NCBI GenBank assembly: GCA_027307235.1
Contig: DAHUXH010000008.1
Coordinates: 62,001 to 126,000 of the forward strand
Reading direction: 5' to 3'
Length of the DNA: 64,000 nt
From: Vulcanimicrobiota bacterium
Lineage (GTDB): Bacteria > Vulcanimicrobiota > Vulcanimicrobiia > Vulcanimicrobiales > Vulcanimicrobiaceae
This document shows positions 42,932-51,981 of the stretch, piece after piece. How positions within the stretch are numbered: the first letter of the stretch is position 1; every line of letters begins with the position of its first letter. A model generated the notes under the pieces. The model saw only the letters and a list, made by a program, of their open reading frames with translations, did not search any database and had not been told where the DNA came from. A program made the translations under genes and the position numbers.

Positions 42932-44145
42932 TGCGACAACTCTTCCGTGAGCGCGTCGAAGAAGCCGTCGATCTCCGCGGTCGTCGAGGAGAGCGGCGGA
43001 ACGAGCTGCACCACATCACCGATCGGTCGCGTGAAATATCCGCGCTCGTAGAGACCGTTCGCGACCCGCCACGCCGCCGTCGGTGCGCCCGCCGCGTCGA
43101 GCACGCCGGCATCGAGTTCGATGCCGCACATCAGGCCCCGAGCGCGAACTTCACGGACACCGGGATGCTTATCCAGTTCGCGCAGTCGCGCGGCGACGTG
43201 TGACGACAGCGCGCCGACGCGCTCCAAGACGCGTTCTTCCGCAAACAGGTCGAGGGAGGCTAGCGCAGCCGCGCATGCGATCGGGTTTCCCGCGTAGGAA
43301 TGACCGTGAAAGAAGTGGCGGTGCTCTGCATGCGCGCCGAGAAACGCATCGTGAACGCGCGCGCGCACGATCGTCGCCGAGAGCGCCAGCGCCCCGCCGG
43401 TCAGCCCTTTGCCGGCACAGACGACGTCAGGCCGCAGCGCCGTTTGCTCGTACGCGAACATCGTCCCGGTTCGGCCGAAGCCGGTCGCGATCTCGTCGAC
43501 GATGAGCAGCGGGGTGATGTCGCGCAATGCGTCGTACCGGTCTGCGGGCACTAGACGCATGCCCGCCGAGGCTTGCACCAGGGGTTCGACGATCACCGCG
43601 GCGACGTCCGGATCGTTCACCACGCCCGGCGCTTCGTCGAATGAGACGACGTCGAAGGTGATCGCTGAAAAACGCGCCTTGAACACTGCGATGTCCGAGA
43701 CGCTCATTGCGCCGGCGGTATCGCCGTGATATGCGTCATGTAATCGGACGAAGCGGGTGCGCTGCGGTTCACCGACGTTCTGCCAATACTGCAGCGACAT
43801 TTTCAGCGCTGCCTCGACGGCGCTTGCGCCGTCGCTTGCGAAGAACGCGACGTCGAGCGCGGTCAGCGCACACAAGCGCGAGGCCAAGGTTTCGGCGACC
43901 GGATTGGTCGCACCGAGCAGTGTCGCGTGATCCAGCAGCGCTGCCTGCGCGGCTATCGCGGCGACGATGCGCGGATGCGAATGCCCGTGAATCGTCGTCC
44001 AAATCGAACTGACCGCATCGAATACCCGATTGCCGCGGACATCATACAAATAGTTCCCCTCGCCGCGCGTGAACGTGCGCGACGAGCGATCGAACGATGC
44101 CGCCTGAGTGAAGGGCAGCCACAGCGCACTGCGATCCGAAGCCAT
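42928..44145 (-). CDS. bioA: adenosylmethionine-8-amino-7-oxononanoate aminotransferase
   Basis: A 405-residue class-III aminotransferase, first enzyme of the operon. ATG 44145 (MASDRSALWLPFTQ) is the start: the motif WLPFTQ is N-terminal in BioA, and the open frame above it is non-family sequence. K246 in VCAGKGLTGGALALSATI binds PLP; LIVDEIATGFGRTG precedes it. HGHSYAGNPIACAAALASLDLF is the usual C-half mark. No bioC, bioH or bioW is near, so pimeloyl supply is encoded elsewhere. A dyad GAGGTGAACCTC upstream may be the control site. Confidence 0.95.
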   Translation of the reverse strand: MASDRSALWLPFTQAASFDRSSRTFTRGEGNYLYDVRGNRVFDAVSSIWTTIHGHSHPRIVAAIAAQAALLDHATLLGATNPVAETLASRLCALTALDVAFFASDGASAVEAALKMSLQYWQNVGEPQRTRFVRLHDAYHGDTAGAMSVSDIAVFKARFSAITFDVVSFDEAPGVVNDPDVAAVIVEPLVQASAGMRLVPADRYDALRDITPLLIVDEIATGFGRTGTMFAYEQTALRPDVVCAGKGLTGGALALSATIVRARVHDAFLGAHAEHRHFFHGHSYAGNPIACAAALASLDLFAEERVLERVGALSSHVAARLRELDKHPGVREVRARGLMCGIELDAGVLDAAGAPTAAWRVANGLYERGYFTRPIGDVVQLVPPLSSTTAEIDGFFDALTEELSQ

Positions 44146-44190
44146 GCGGCCCACGTTCTTCGCGCAGATCGCAACAGAGCCTCGCAAACC

Positions 44191-44202
44191 GAGGTGAACC
44201 TC
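44191..44202. promoter_or_regulatory. candidate operator dyad upstream of the biotin operon
   Basis: A perfect 12-bp dyad GAGGTGAACCTC 46 bases upstream of the bioA start, in the stretch where its promoter must lie. It is not the BirA box (TTGTTAAC-type). Evidence is only position and symmetry. Confidence 0.35.
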
Positions 44203-44220
44203 TCGTTCTACAACCAAGCC

Positions 44221-44328
44221 GCTAGGAAGCGTTGATTTCCGTCAGGCCGAGGCGCGAAGAGGCGAAGTGTACTACGGTACACGAGCCGCTTCGCAACGAA
44301 GGCCTGGCGGAAATCAACGCTTCCTAGC
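44221..44328 (+). repeat. stop-adjacent palindromic element, copy 5
   Basis: A 108-bp copy with the longest arms: the left 28 bases from GCTAGGAAGCG pair with the right 28 with a single G.T pair. The TAG stop of the HNH gene (44324-44326, minus strand) lies in the right arm. Tip GTGTAC-TACG-GTACAC is intact; the 10-bp stem has one A.G mismatch. This is the only copy between tandem genes: it separates the HNH gene's end from the bioA promoter region. Confidence 0.95.
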
Positions 44329-44851
44329 CGATGCGTTCTTCGATGGAGACGTTGTAGAGGAATAGGAACTTGCCCCACTCGTCGGGGAGCGTGTTGCGCT
44401 TGATCTGAATCCACGGGATGTACTTGGGCTGCTTGGGCTTGCGGCGCAGCGCCATGTTCGCCTCGTCAGGCGTGCGATTGTTCTTGCGGTTGTTGCAGCG
44501 CATACATGCCGCCACCAGGTTTTCCCATGTTGACGGGCCGCCTTTGCTCTTGGGAACGACGTGATCGACCGTCATCAGCTTCTCGCCGTGGAGTCCGCAA
44601 TACTGGCACATGTGATCGTCGCGAATGAGGACGTTCTTCTTGGTCAGCGCGACCTTTTGCATCGGGCGCCGGATGTAGTAGAGCATGCGGATGATCGAGG
44701 GCATGCGCATGGCGAAGGTCTGCGCGCCGATCAGCCGGTCGCGATCGTGCACGATCTCCGCTTTCCCGGCGAAAATCAACTTGACGGCGCGCTGAAAACT
44801 GGTGATGTTGAGCGCCTCGTAGGTGAAGTTCAAGACCAGGACTTCCGTCAC
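44324..44851 (-). CDS. HNH endonuclease-domain protein
   Basis: A 175-residue protein. GTG 44851 is preferred: GGAGG lies nine bases upstream and the family begins with a short strand (VTEVLVLNFTYEALNITSFQRAVKLI). The zinc/HNH core is MCQYCG, TVDHVVPKSKGG, NLVAACMRCNNRKNNR: two CxxC pairs with the HNH catalytic His in DHV. The C-terminal third is basic (RRKPKQPKYIPWIQ). This compact 5-methylcytosine-restriction-like HNH type is very common and mostly uncharacterised; a DNA-repair or restriction role is inferred. Its stop sits in element 5. Confidence 0.9.
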   Translation of the reverse strand: MTEVLVLNFTYEALNITSFQRAVKLIFAGKAEIVHDRDRLIGAQTFAMRMPSIIRMLYYIRRPMQKVALTKKNVLIRDDHMCQYCGLHGEKLMTVDHVVPKSKGGPSTWENLVAACMRCNNRKNNRTPDEANMALRRKPKQPKYIPWIQIKRNTLPDEWGKFLFLYNVSIEERIG

Positions 44852-44915
44852 GGTCGGCGTCCTCCAAGCGTCGTGTGTGCGGTAGCAGCGTCCATTAATG
44901 CACGAAAGCGAGGCA

Positions 44916-45203
44916 TCACGTGCCTCGCTTTCTGACAAAGGTCATGCGGGTTTCGGTTAGCATCTGCGCCATTGCCAACCGTTCATCGGGCCGTAACCTC
45001 TCTTTTACCCTCTCGAAGGCAGCCGACGCGATGTCGATCGCGATCGCCGCGGCCTCGAGGTCCGGCTCGCGGCCTTCCTGATCGGCGAGGTAGGCATGTG
45101 CCGCCAGCGCCATCGTCGCGACGACTTCGCTTGCAAGCGGTTCGATGGTGGGAACCGCCCCTTGCTCGGCAATCGTCTGGCGCGTCGGTGTCTGCGCACT
45201 CAT
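44916..45203 (-). CDS. DUF1844-like small protein
   Basis: A 95-residue helical protein. The segment VVATMALAAHAYLADQEGREPDLEAAAIAIDIASAAFERVK and the ending LRPDERLAMAQMLTETRMTFV follow the DUF1844 pattern (a first helix, a turn with DLEAA, a second helix, then a terminal helix ending RxxFV). No biochemical role is known for that family. It precedes HNH by 64 bases in the same direction and follows pdxT by 13 bases, so it may be read with pdxST. Confidence 0.7.
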   Translation of the reverse strand: MSAQTPTRQTIAEQGAVPTIEPLASEVVATMALAAHAYLADQEGREPDLEAAAIAIDIASAAFERVKERLRPDERLAMAQMLTETRMTFVRKRGT

Positions 45204-45216
45204 GGTGCGGGAAGGA

Positions 45217-45831
45217 TTAAGCGGCGTCGCGGCTGTTCCCTACGGTCGGCGTCTGCTCGACCATCGAAAGGAAGTAGCGGTGTACGCGATCGTCGCTCGT
45301 AAGTTCGGGGTGAAACGACGTACCCAGCACCTGACCCTCACGCACCATGACGCCGTGGCCGTCGCGCTCGGCGAGCACCTCGACATGCGGCCCGGCACGT
45401 TCAATCCACGGCGCGCGAATGAAGATCGCCGGAAATGGCCGCGAACCGAGCGCAGGAATCGTGAGATCGACCTCCGCCGACTCGTTCTGCCGCCCGAACG
45501 CATTGCGGCGGACGGTGACGTCGATCAAGCCGAGCGTCGGCTGGTCGAGATCGGCGACCTCGCGCGCGGCGACGATCATGCCCATGCAGGTACCCCACAG
45601 CGGCATGCCCGCACGCACGCGCGTCGCGATCGGTTCAGCGAGTCCAAAGCGAGAGAGCAGCTTCATCACGGTGGTCGACTCACCACCGGGAATCACCAAA
45701 CCGCCGACGCTCGCCAGTTGCGCCGCCGTCTTCACCGCGATCGCGTTCGCTCCGGCCCGCTCGAGTGCGCGCAGATGCTCGCCGACGTCGCCTTGAAGCG
45801 CGAGAACGCCGATTGTTTTCTTAGTTGCCAC
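45217..45831 (-). CDS. pdxT: pyridoxal 5'-phosphate synthase glutaminase subunit
   Basis: A 204-residue class-I glutamine amidotransferase giving ammonia to PdxS. GTG 45831 ([15 protein letters not shown]) overlaps the last 11 bases of pdxS; the long open frame above it is the pdxS shadow. Triad: C82 in WGTCMGM, H174 and E176 in SFHPEL. GGESTTV near 49-55 forms the oxyanion/glutamine site. Coupled overlap ensures PdxS:PdxT balance. Confidence 0.96.
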   Translation of the reverse strand: MATKKTIGVLALQGDVGEHLRALERAGANAIAVKTAAQLASVGGLVIPGGESTTVMKLLSRFGLAEPIATRVRAGMPLWGTCMGMIVAAREVADLDQPTLGLIDVTVRRNAFGRQNESAEVDLTIPALGSRPFPAIFIRAPWIERAGPHVEVLAERDGHGVMVREGQVLGTSFHPELTSDDRVHRYFLSMVEQTPTVGNSRDAA

Positions 45832-46717
45832 GCGGCGCGAGCAATTCGCTCTCGGGAAGCTTGCGAAGGTCGATGCCTTCCATCGCGAGCGCGTCCTTCC
45901 CAAGTGCCTTACTGACCTCGGCAACCGTCTTGGGATCCTCGAAATGCGTCGTCGCATCGACGATCGCTTTCGAAAACGCCTTGGGATTGTTCGATTTGAA
46001 GATGCCGCTGCCGACGAAGATGCCTTCGGCGCCAAGCTGCATCATCAACGCGGCGTCGGCCGGCGTCGAGACGCCGCCCGCGCAGAACAAGACGACCGGA
46101 AGCTTGCCGTGTTCGGCCACATACGCAACGAGTTCGAGCGGCGCGCCGAGGTCGCGCGCGCGCGCCACGAGTTCTTCCTTCGGCGCGACCGTCAGTTCGC
46201 GGATGCCGTCGTTGATCGCGCGGATGTGACGCACGGCTTCGACGATATTGCCGCTCCCGGCCTCGCCCTTGCTGCGAATCATCGCCGCGCCTTCGGCGAT
46301 GCGGCGCAGCGCTTCGCCAAGGTCGCGCGCGCCGCAGACGAACGGCGTGGTGTACTCGTGTTTGGAGATATGGTACTTGTCGTCAGCCGGGGTGAGCACT
46401 TCGGACTCGTCGATGAAATCGACGCCGATCGCCTGCAGCACTTGCGCCTCGGCGAAATGCCCGATGCGCACCTTCGCCATCACCGGAATCGTGACCGCAT
46501 CCATGATCGACTGGATCAATTCGAGGTTGCTCATGCGCGCGACGCCGCCCATGGCGCGAATGTCGGCCGGGATGCGTTCGAGGGCCATGACGGCAACCGC
46601 GCCAGCATCCTGGGCGATGACGGCTTGTTCGGGCGTAACCACGTCCATGATCACGCCGCCCTTGAGCATCTGCGCGAGCCCGCGCTTGACGGTGACGGTG
46701 CCGGTCTGCTGTTCCAC
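45821..46717 (-). CDS. pdxS: pyridoxal 5'-phosphate synthase subunit PdxS
   Basis: A 298-residue TIM-barrel enzyme that makes PLP from ribose-5-phosphate, glyceraldehyde-3-phosphate and ammonia. Active-site D25 in GVIMDVV, K82 in [10 protein letters not shown], and K150 in SKGEAGSGN are present, as is [15 protein letters not shown]. This deoxyxylulose-independent route replaces PdxA/PdxJ. The many PLP enzymes here (bioA, bioF, gcvPB, decarboxylase, MocR) depend on it. First gene of pdxS-pdxT. Confidence 0.97.
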   Translation of the reverse strand: MEQQTGTVTVKRGLAQMLKGGVIMDVVTPEQAVIAQDAGAVAVMALERIPADIRAMGGVARMSNLELIQSIMDAVTIPVMAKVRIGHFAEAQVLQAIGVDFIDESEVLTPADDKYHISKHEYTTPFVCGARDLGEALRRIAEGAAMIRSKGEAGSGNIVEAVRHIRAINDGIRELTVAPKEELVARARDLGAPLELVAYVAEHGKLPVVLFCAGGVSTPADAALMMQLGAEGIFVGSGIFKSNNPKAFSKAIVDATTHFEDPKTVAEVSKALGKDALAMEGIDLRKLPESELLAPRGN

Positions 46718-46794
46718 GATCTCTCCTACTCTGGACTCTATCCCCCTATCCTAGCAGGCCGGTCCAACTCACGACCCGTGGACTTGTCGCAGGA

Positions 46795-47205
46795 TCATCC
46801 GCCGTTGGTCGCTCCGGGTTCCGGTGTCGCAGTCGGCTTCAGGCGCGGAAAGGGCGCCTGATCCCAAATTGGGATATTTGGATTGGGCGTCGGGGTAAGG
46901 CCAGGGGTGCGGACGACTTGCGGAGGCAGCGTCGGCAACGGTTGCGGCGGGACGCGCGGGTCGGGGAAACGCGGGTCGGGCGCCGCCGACAGCACCTGCT
47001 CGTGGCTCCATCCGTATCCGTAGGTGCCGCCGGTGGAGACGGGTCCGGGCGTCACCGTCACGACGGGGACGTACACGGCCCCGTCCAGCGTCCCATGGGT
47101 GAGCACGCGGTCGCCGATGCGCTCGCCTAGGACGAGCGCGACCAGAAAGACGGCGATGCCGGCCGCCATGATGAGCGTGGACAAGCGTTTGGAGGGGTCG
47201 AGCAC
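46795..47205 (-). CDS. membrane-anchored proline-rich protein
   Basis: A 136-residue protein with one N-terminal helix (LIMAAGIAVFLVALVLG, residues 11-27) and then a mature region rich in Pro, Thr and Gly (VTVTPGPVSTGGTYGYG, PRVPPQPLPTLPPQ, LTPTPNPNIP, KPTATPEPG). It looks like an extracytoplasmic, disordered, single-span protein. No family recognised. It lies between pdxS and the large glycosidase gene, 26 bases after the latter in the same direction, so it may share its transcript. Confidence 0.7.
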   Translation of the reverse strand: MLDPSKRLSTLIMAAGIAVFLVALVLGERIGDRVLTHGTLDGAVYVPVVTVTPGPVSTGGTYGYGWSHEQVLSAAPDPRFPDPRVPPQPLPTLPPQVVRTPGLTPTPNPNIPIWDQAPFPRLKPTATPEPGATNGG

Positions 47206-47231
47206 GGGCCTGCCGCTTCGGCGCGGTGTCC

Positions 47232-49670
47232 CTAGACGCCCGCCGGAACGTCCCGGCGATGCGCGCGGGCCAAGCGCAACGACGGCTTTCCGGCCGTGTC
47301 GACCTGATGCACCTCTCCGGAATCAAGCTTCACGCGCCAGGTCTTTCCGCGAAACTCGGCCACGGCGTTACGCGGACGGTCGTTCCAGTTGCACAGGAAC
47401 AAGCGCACCCCGCCGGCGTCGTCTTCGAACGCGATCGCGCCGACTTCGACCGGTGAGACCGTCACCTCATCGCTGACGTCGCGCCCCGCGAACACGCACG
47501 TGTAGGGTTCCTCAGCCGAGAGTTCAGCGAGATTGGCGTAGATCGTCTTGGCGCGAACGTCGATGAGATACGTGCAGGAACGGCCGCCCCAGCGGACGCG
47601 GGCGCCCGCCACCCACTGCCAAGCTTGCGGAACGAGCGGGTTGAGGTGAGGTCGGCCGCTCGTGCGGTAGCCGTCGAGCCCGCCGACCGTCTCGGCAACC
47701 GCCCACAAGAACTTCGCGCCCGTCCAGGGCGAGAGATACATGCCGCGGTTGGTCAGCGAGCCGCCGTCGAACCACTCCGCGAACTCACCGGGAACGGTGT
47801 TGCGCGCCGAACCCGCTTCGACCGCACGGTACACTGCCTCCAGGTAGTGGACGGCGATGGCGATGGCGTCGTTGCGCGCCAGCGCGACGACGAACCAGAG
47901 CGTGAGGTCCGGCCAGACGCCGCCGAGCAACCCGTAGCCGTACGAGGGAAAGTACCACGAATCGGCCAGCGAGATCGTGCGCAAGCCGACGTCGGTGACG
48001 AAATCGGGCTCGCACAATCTCCGCAGAATCGACCGCCGCTGATCGGAGTCGGCGACGTTGAAGAGCACCGGGAAGACTTCGTCGGCGGTGAAGTTGTCCT
48101 GAAAGTTGTTGTCCTGGTCGTAGTTGAGCACGAAGGCGCCGGTATCGTCGTCGTAGAGCAGATCGAGCATGGCGCTGCGCAGGCTTTGCGCCTCATTGGA
48201 ATACTTTTCCCAATGCTCGTGATCGCCGGCGACCGCGCACAGCATCGCGGCCGCTTCGAGCGAAAAATACGATTCGGAGTTGATCTCGGTGACCGCTCCG
48301 TCGAGCACATATCCCGGAATGATGTTGCGCCATGACGAGATGCCGAAGAGTTCGACGCCCTTGGCGCGACAAAAGACCAAGCCTTTGTCGTCACGCTGAC
48401 TCAGCAGGTAATCCGCGATCTTGACGATCAGCGGCAGCCATTGCTTGACCCATGCGTCGTCCAGCGTCGCATTGTAGTGATGCAGCATGGCAATGAGGTG
48501 CAGCGGCGTGTCGTCGTTGATGTTCAGCTCGTACGACGTCTTGTATGCGGTGACGCCGCGCACGTACTCGATCATCTGCCCGCTCGGCTCGACGAACCTA
48601 TTGAAGACTTCCAGCGAGTCGCGGCTAAACTCCGGCATGAAGTAGTCGTAGCCGTGAACGAACCACGAGGTGTCGCGCGAGACCAGGATGTCGGAGGGCG
48701 GTGAGTTGGTGGATCCCCACCCGTGCGGATATTCCTTGACGATGCGCAGCATGTTGGCTTTGGCCCACACGACGCCGCGGCTGATCGCCGGGGACGGCGT
48801 CAGGAAACGCGCGTCGGCCAACTTCTCGGCGAAGAAACGCTGCGTCTCATGCAGTGCTTCTCGATCGTGAAGCAAGGCTTCGAGCATCGGCCGGGATTTT
48901 TCGGTTCCGTCTTTGTGAAACACGACCGCGATGCGCAGCGTCTCGCGCGCGCCGGGTTCAACTGCGACACGATACTCGAACGCACCGAAGATGCGGCGGC
49001 CTGCCGTCGTGGCTTGCTGCGCGGTCACTTCTTCGAGGTAGACCGCCGACTGCACGTCAACGGAACCTTCGCGGATGTCGCGCAGAATCGTGCCTTCGCG
49101 CAGCGAGACGATGGCCGCGAACGGCGCACGGTTCGCACCCCACCACCGTTCGCTGCCGGTCTGTTCATTCTGCGAGCAGATGTAGTTGCCGTCCACCCAC
49201 GCGCGCACCTCATGCTCGGGCTCGCCGTAGAAGTGCTGGCCGACCAGCAGCGCCCACGGAAAGATCGCGATGTCGACCTTCTGCGCGCCGGGGTTGTAGA
49301 GCGTGATGTCGATGACGAAGGCAACCGCTCGATCGTACGTCGCGCCGTGCGGAACGTAAAAGGCCTCGGTGACGTTCACACGATGCTCGAGCGTGAATTC
49401 CGAAATCTGCGCGTACGGAAGAAACGTGAAATCGCGCGTGATCTGGCGCGGAAACAGGGTGCGATCGGAGTCGAGCAGGCGATATGCGATCTGGTGGGTG
49501 CCGAAGATGATTTGGTCGGTGTCGGCATCCCACAAGCCGCGCACCGCGCCCTTCGCGGTCGACTGCGCGTACGACTTGAAGTTACCCAGCAACAGACCGT
49601 ACGGCGTCTGCGCCTCGTTGAGCACGTACGCGCAAAACTCGTTACGTTGCGCATCGTACGTCGCTTCCAT
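47232..49670 (-). CDS. large six-hairpin-type glycosidase (glycogen-debranching-like)
   Basis: An 812-residue cytosolic protein without signal peptide. The N-terminal ~290 residues form a beta-rich domain (GLLLGNFKSYAQSTAKGAVRGLWD, TLEHRVNVTEAFYVP) and the middle is a helical toroid seen in amylo-1,6-glucosidase and trehalase-like families: WAKANMLRIVKEYPHGWG, SRDTSWFVHGYDYF, YELNINDDTPLHLIAMLHHY, GAVTEINSESYFSLEAAAML, DQDNNFQDNFTADEVFP and YGLLGGVWPDLTLWFVVALARND. The INDDTP and AVTEINSE acids are the candidate acid/base. Likely cleaves alpha-glucosidic polymers; exact GH family unassigned. The last ~60 residues form another beta domain. Confidence 0.8.
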   Translation of the reverse strand: MEATYDAQRNEFCAYVLNEAQTPYGLLLGNFKSYAQSTAKGAVRGLWDADTDQIIFGTHQIAYRLLDSDRTLFPRQITRDFTFLPYAQISEFTLEHRVNVTEAFYVPHGATYDRAVAFVIDITLYNPGAQKVDIAIFPWALLVGQHFYGEPEHEVRAWVDGNYICSQNEQTGSERWWGANRAPFAAIVSLREGTILRDIREGSVDVQSAVYLEEVTAQQATTAGRRIFGAFEYRVAVEPGARETLRIAVVFHKDGTEKSRPMLEALLHDREALHETQRFFAEKLADARFLTPSPAISRGVVWAKANMLRIVKEYPHGWGSTNSPPSDILVSRDTSWFVHGYDYFMPEFSRDSLEVFNRFVEPSGQMIEYVRGVTAYKTSYELNINDDTPLHLIAMLHHYNATLDDAWVKQWLPLIVKIADYLLSQRDDKGLVFCRAKGVELFGISSWRNIIPGYVLDGAVTEINSESYFSLEAAAMLCAVAGDHEHWEKYSNEAQSLRSAMLDLLYDDDTGAFVLNYDQDNNFQDNFTADEVFPVLFNVADSDQRRSILRRLCEPDFVTDVGLRTISLADSWYFPSYGYGLLGGVWPDLTLWFVVALARNDAIAIAVHYLEAVYRAVEAGSARNTVPGEFAEWFDGGSLTNRGMYLSPWTGAKFLWAVAETVGGLDGYRTSGRPHLNPLVPQAWQWVAGARVRWGGRSCTYLIDVRAKTIYANLAELSAEEPYTCVFAGRDVSDEVTVSPVEVGAIAFEDDAGGVRLFLCNWNDRPRNAVAEFRGKTWRVKLDSGEVHQVDTAGKPSLRLARAHRRDVPAGV

Positions 49671-49720
49671 GAGCAGAGACTACGCCCGGAGGCGGCACCC
49701 ACCTGTTGACGGAACATCGA

Positions 49721-50593
49721 ATGGTGATCTTTCGCGCTCCGGCAAAATTGAATCTCACCCTCGAAGTGCTCAACCGCCGCGCTGACGGCTACCATCTCCT
49801 GCGATCGCTGATGGTGCCGATCGACCTGTACGACGAGGTCGAGATCGCCCCAAGCGCCGCCGGCTTTCGCTTTGCCTGCGACGTCGCCGAACTCGCGCAC
49901 GAGAATCTGGCGGAGAAGGCCTTCCGGGCGCTCGAACCGCCGGCGGGCGACTGGGCCATCACGCTTCGCAAGCGGATTCCGACGCAGGCCGGGCTCGGCG
50001 GCGGTTCGAGCGACGCCGCAACCGTTCTCATCGCCGCCATGAACGGCGCCTTCGGCGCGATCGGCGAACGGGACTTCGTCGGGATGGCACGGACCCTCGG
50101 TTCCGATGTCCCGTTCTTCCTCGCGCAAACGGGGGCGCTGGTCGAAGGAACCGGCGAGCGCGTCGTGCCCGTCGGCGAGCTGGCGTCTTGGCACGTGCTG
50201 CTGGTCAAGCCGCCGGTATCGATCTCGACCGCGCCCGCCTATGCGCGCATCGACGCACACGACCGCCCGACCCGGGCGCGCGGCACGTCGGTGACGCTCG
50301 AAGCGCTTGCCGCACTGCAGCGCGGCGACTTCGCAACCGTGCAGCGCTGTCTTTCAAACGATTTTCACGACGTGCTGGCCGAGTCGACACCCGAGATTGC
50401 GCAGGCACTGCGCGCGCTGCGCTCCGCCGGAGCGGAGAAGCCGCTCTTGACCGGCTCGGGTTCGTGTGTCTTCGCGCTGTTTGCCACGCGCGAGCAGCGC
50501 GATGAGGTCGCGCAAGCGCTGCTCGTTCCCAAAGACTTTCTCATCTATCGCGCGGCTTTGGTCGCAAGCGACGCATGGCGCTGCGCAGCGTGA
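49721..50593 (+). CDS. ispE: 4-diphosphocytidyl-2-C-methyl-D-erythritol kinase
   Basis: A 290-residue GHMP kinase of the MEP isoprenoid pathway. Start 49721 (MVIFRAPAKLNLTLEV) is used because the substrate motif PAKLNLTL belongs at residues 6-13; a TTG five codons upstream is less likely. GHMP ATP loop PTQAGLGGGSSDAATV near 88-103, and the third motif LTGSGSCVFALF near 242. So isoprenoids are made from pyruvate and glyceraldehyde phosphate rather than mevalonate. The next gene overlaps its end by 19 bases. Confidence 0.95.
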   Translation: MVIFRAPAKLNLTLEVLNRRADGYHLLRSLMVPIDLYDEVEIAPSAAGFRFACDVAELAHENLAEKAFRALEPPAGDWAITLRKRIPTQAGLGGGSSDAATVLIAAMNGAFGAIGERDFVGMARTLGSDVPFFLAQTGALVEGTGERVVPVGELASWHVLLVKPPVSISTAPAYARIDAHDRPTRARGTSVTLEALAALQRGDFATVQRCLSNDFHDVLAESTPEIAQALRALRSAGAEKPLLTGSGSCVFALFATREQRDEVAQALLVPKDFLIYRAALVASDAWRCAA

Positions 50594-51378
50594 AACCGAT
50601 CGACGCCGTCGTCTTGGCGGGCGGACCGCCCGATGACGTCGCAGCCGTCGAGTCCGGCGCACCCAACAAAGCGTTCATTCACATCGGCGGGATGACGCTG
50701 GTCGAACGTACGCTGCGCGCCCTGCGTTCAGCGCCGTCGATCGCGCGCATCATCGTCGTCGCACCGGCCATCACGCGCACCGACACCACCTTGAAGCTCG
50801 CCGACGAACGGCGCCCCGACGGACTTCGTATTCGCGATAGCCTCGCCAACGGTCTGGCCGGCCTGCCGCTCGGCGACGACGTGCTGATCGCGGCTTCCGA
50901 CATGCCGATTCTTACGCCGGACTCCATTGACGATTTCGTCACGCGCGTGCACGACGCCGCCGCCGACATTTGCTATGGCTGCGTCGAACAAACGTGTCAT
51001 CGCGAGCAGTTTCCCGACGTGCCGCACACCTGGGTACGGCTGCGCGAGGGCACGTTCTGCGGCGCCGGCCTCGTTGCGCTGAAGCCGCGCGCATGGCCGG
51101 CGCTCGAAGCCTTCATCGAGCGCCTCGGCGCGGCACGCAAGAATCCGCTGCGCCTTGCACGATTGTTCGGACCCGACATCCTTCTGAAATATGCGTTGCG
51201 GCGGCTCTCGATCGCCGACGCGGAAGAACGCGCCGCACGTCTGCTTGGCGTTCACGCGCGCGCGATAATCTCGCCGTTTCCTCAAATCGCCGTCAACGTG
51301 GATCGCGTGAGCGACGTCGCGCTCGCACGCGCGATCATCACCCGGTCTTCGACGGACCCGGTGTCTCCCAACGTTTGA
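50575..51378 (+). CDS. MobA-like nucleotidyltransferase domain protein
   Basis: A 267-residue NTP-transferase-3-like protein. The N-terminal loop AVVLAGGPPDDV replaces the usual LAGGxxxRMG, NKAFIHIGGMTLVERTL carries the substrate Lys, and DDVLIAASDMPILTPDSI holds the metal Asp (DMP). A C-terminal half (LFGPDILLKYALRRLSIADAEERAARLL and INVD-like AVNVDRVSD) is reminiscent of CofC/MobA-type guanylyltransferases. It overlaps ispE by 19 bases; a role in isoprenoid or cofactor metabolism follows only from context. It ends convergently, overlapping ubiX by 41 bases. Confidence 0.75.
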   Translation: MALRSVKPIDAVVLAGGPPDDVAAVESGAPNKAFIHIGGMTLVERTLRALRSAPSIARIIVVAPAITRTDTTLKLADERRPDGLRIRDSLANGLAGLPLGDDVLIAASDMPILTPDSIDDFVTRVHDAAADICYGCVEQTCHREQFPDVPHTWVRLREGTFCGAGLVALKPRAWPALEAFIERLGAARKNPLRLARLFGPDILLKYALRRLSIADAEERAARLLGVHARAIISPFPQIAVNVDRVSDVALARAIITRSSTDPVSPNV

Positions 51379-51919
51379 ACAGATGGCGTTCGATGCCGAA
51401 TTGATCGAGCGCTTTGGCGACCGTGTGCGCGACCACGTCGTCGACGGTCTGCGGCTTGGCGTACATCGCCGGCATCGGCGGCAGAATCACCGCACCGATC
51501 TCGGCAAGCTGCGTGAGCGTGCGCAGGTGGCCCAGGTGCAGTGGTGTCTCACGCACGACCAGGACGAGTTTGCGCCGTTCCTTGAGGCAGACGTCGGCGG
51601 CACGGACCAGCAACGTGTCGTTGAGCGAGTAGGCGATCGCGGCGGCGCTCTTCATCGAGCACGGAATGACGATCATGCCTTCGGTGACGAACGATCCGCT
51701 GGAAATCGACGATGCGAGATCATCATCGTGATGGACGACGTCGGCCAAAGCCTCGAAATCGGCGATGCGCTCGTGCATCTCGAGTTCGATGGTTCGAGCG
51801 GCGGAGGCGGTATGCACGAGGTGTGTCTCCACGCCCTCCACTCCGCGCAATGCCTGCAGCAAGCGGTACCCGTAGACGCTCCCGCTCGCGCCGCTGATGC
51901 CGATGATGATGCGTCGCAT
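51338..51919 (-). CDS. ubiX: flavin prenyltransferase UbiX
   Basis: A 193-residue enzyme attaching dimethylallyl to FMN to make the prenyl-FMN cofactor of UbiD decarboxylases. N-terminal IIIGISGASGSVYGYRLL is the FMN-phosphate loop; VIPCSMKSAAAIAYSLNDTLLVRAADVCLKERRKLVLVVRETPLHLGHLRTL is the family core with the RETPL segment; PPMPAMYAKPQTVDDVV ends it. No ubiD is in the window. Leftward, convergent with the MobA-like gene. Confidence 0.93.
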   Translation of the reverse strand: MRRIIIGISGASGSVYGYRLLQALRGVEGVETHLVHTASAARTIELEMHERIADFEALADVVHHDDDLASSISSGSFVTEGMIVIPCSMKSAAAIAYSLNDTLLVRAADVCLKERRKLVLVVRETPLHLGHLRTLTQLAEIGAVILPPMPAMYAKPQTVDDVVAHTVAKALDQFGIERHLFKRWETPGPSKTG

Positions 51920-51981
51920 GCACGTACCTTAGGCATGTGCCCGCGCCGTGCCTTGATTGCTCCGGAGCGGAGGGGCGCGTG

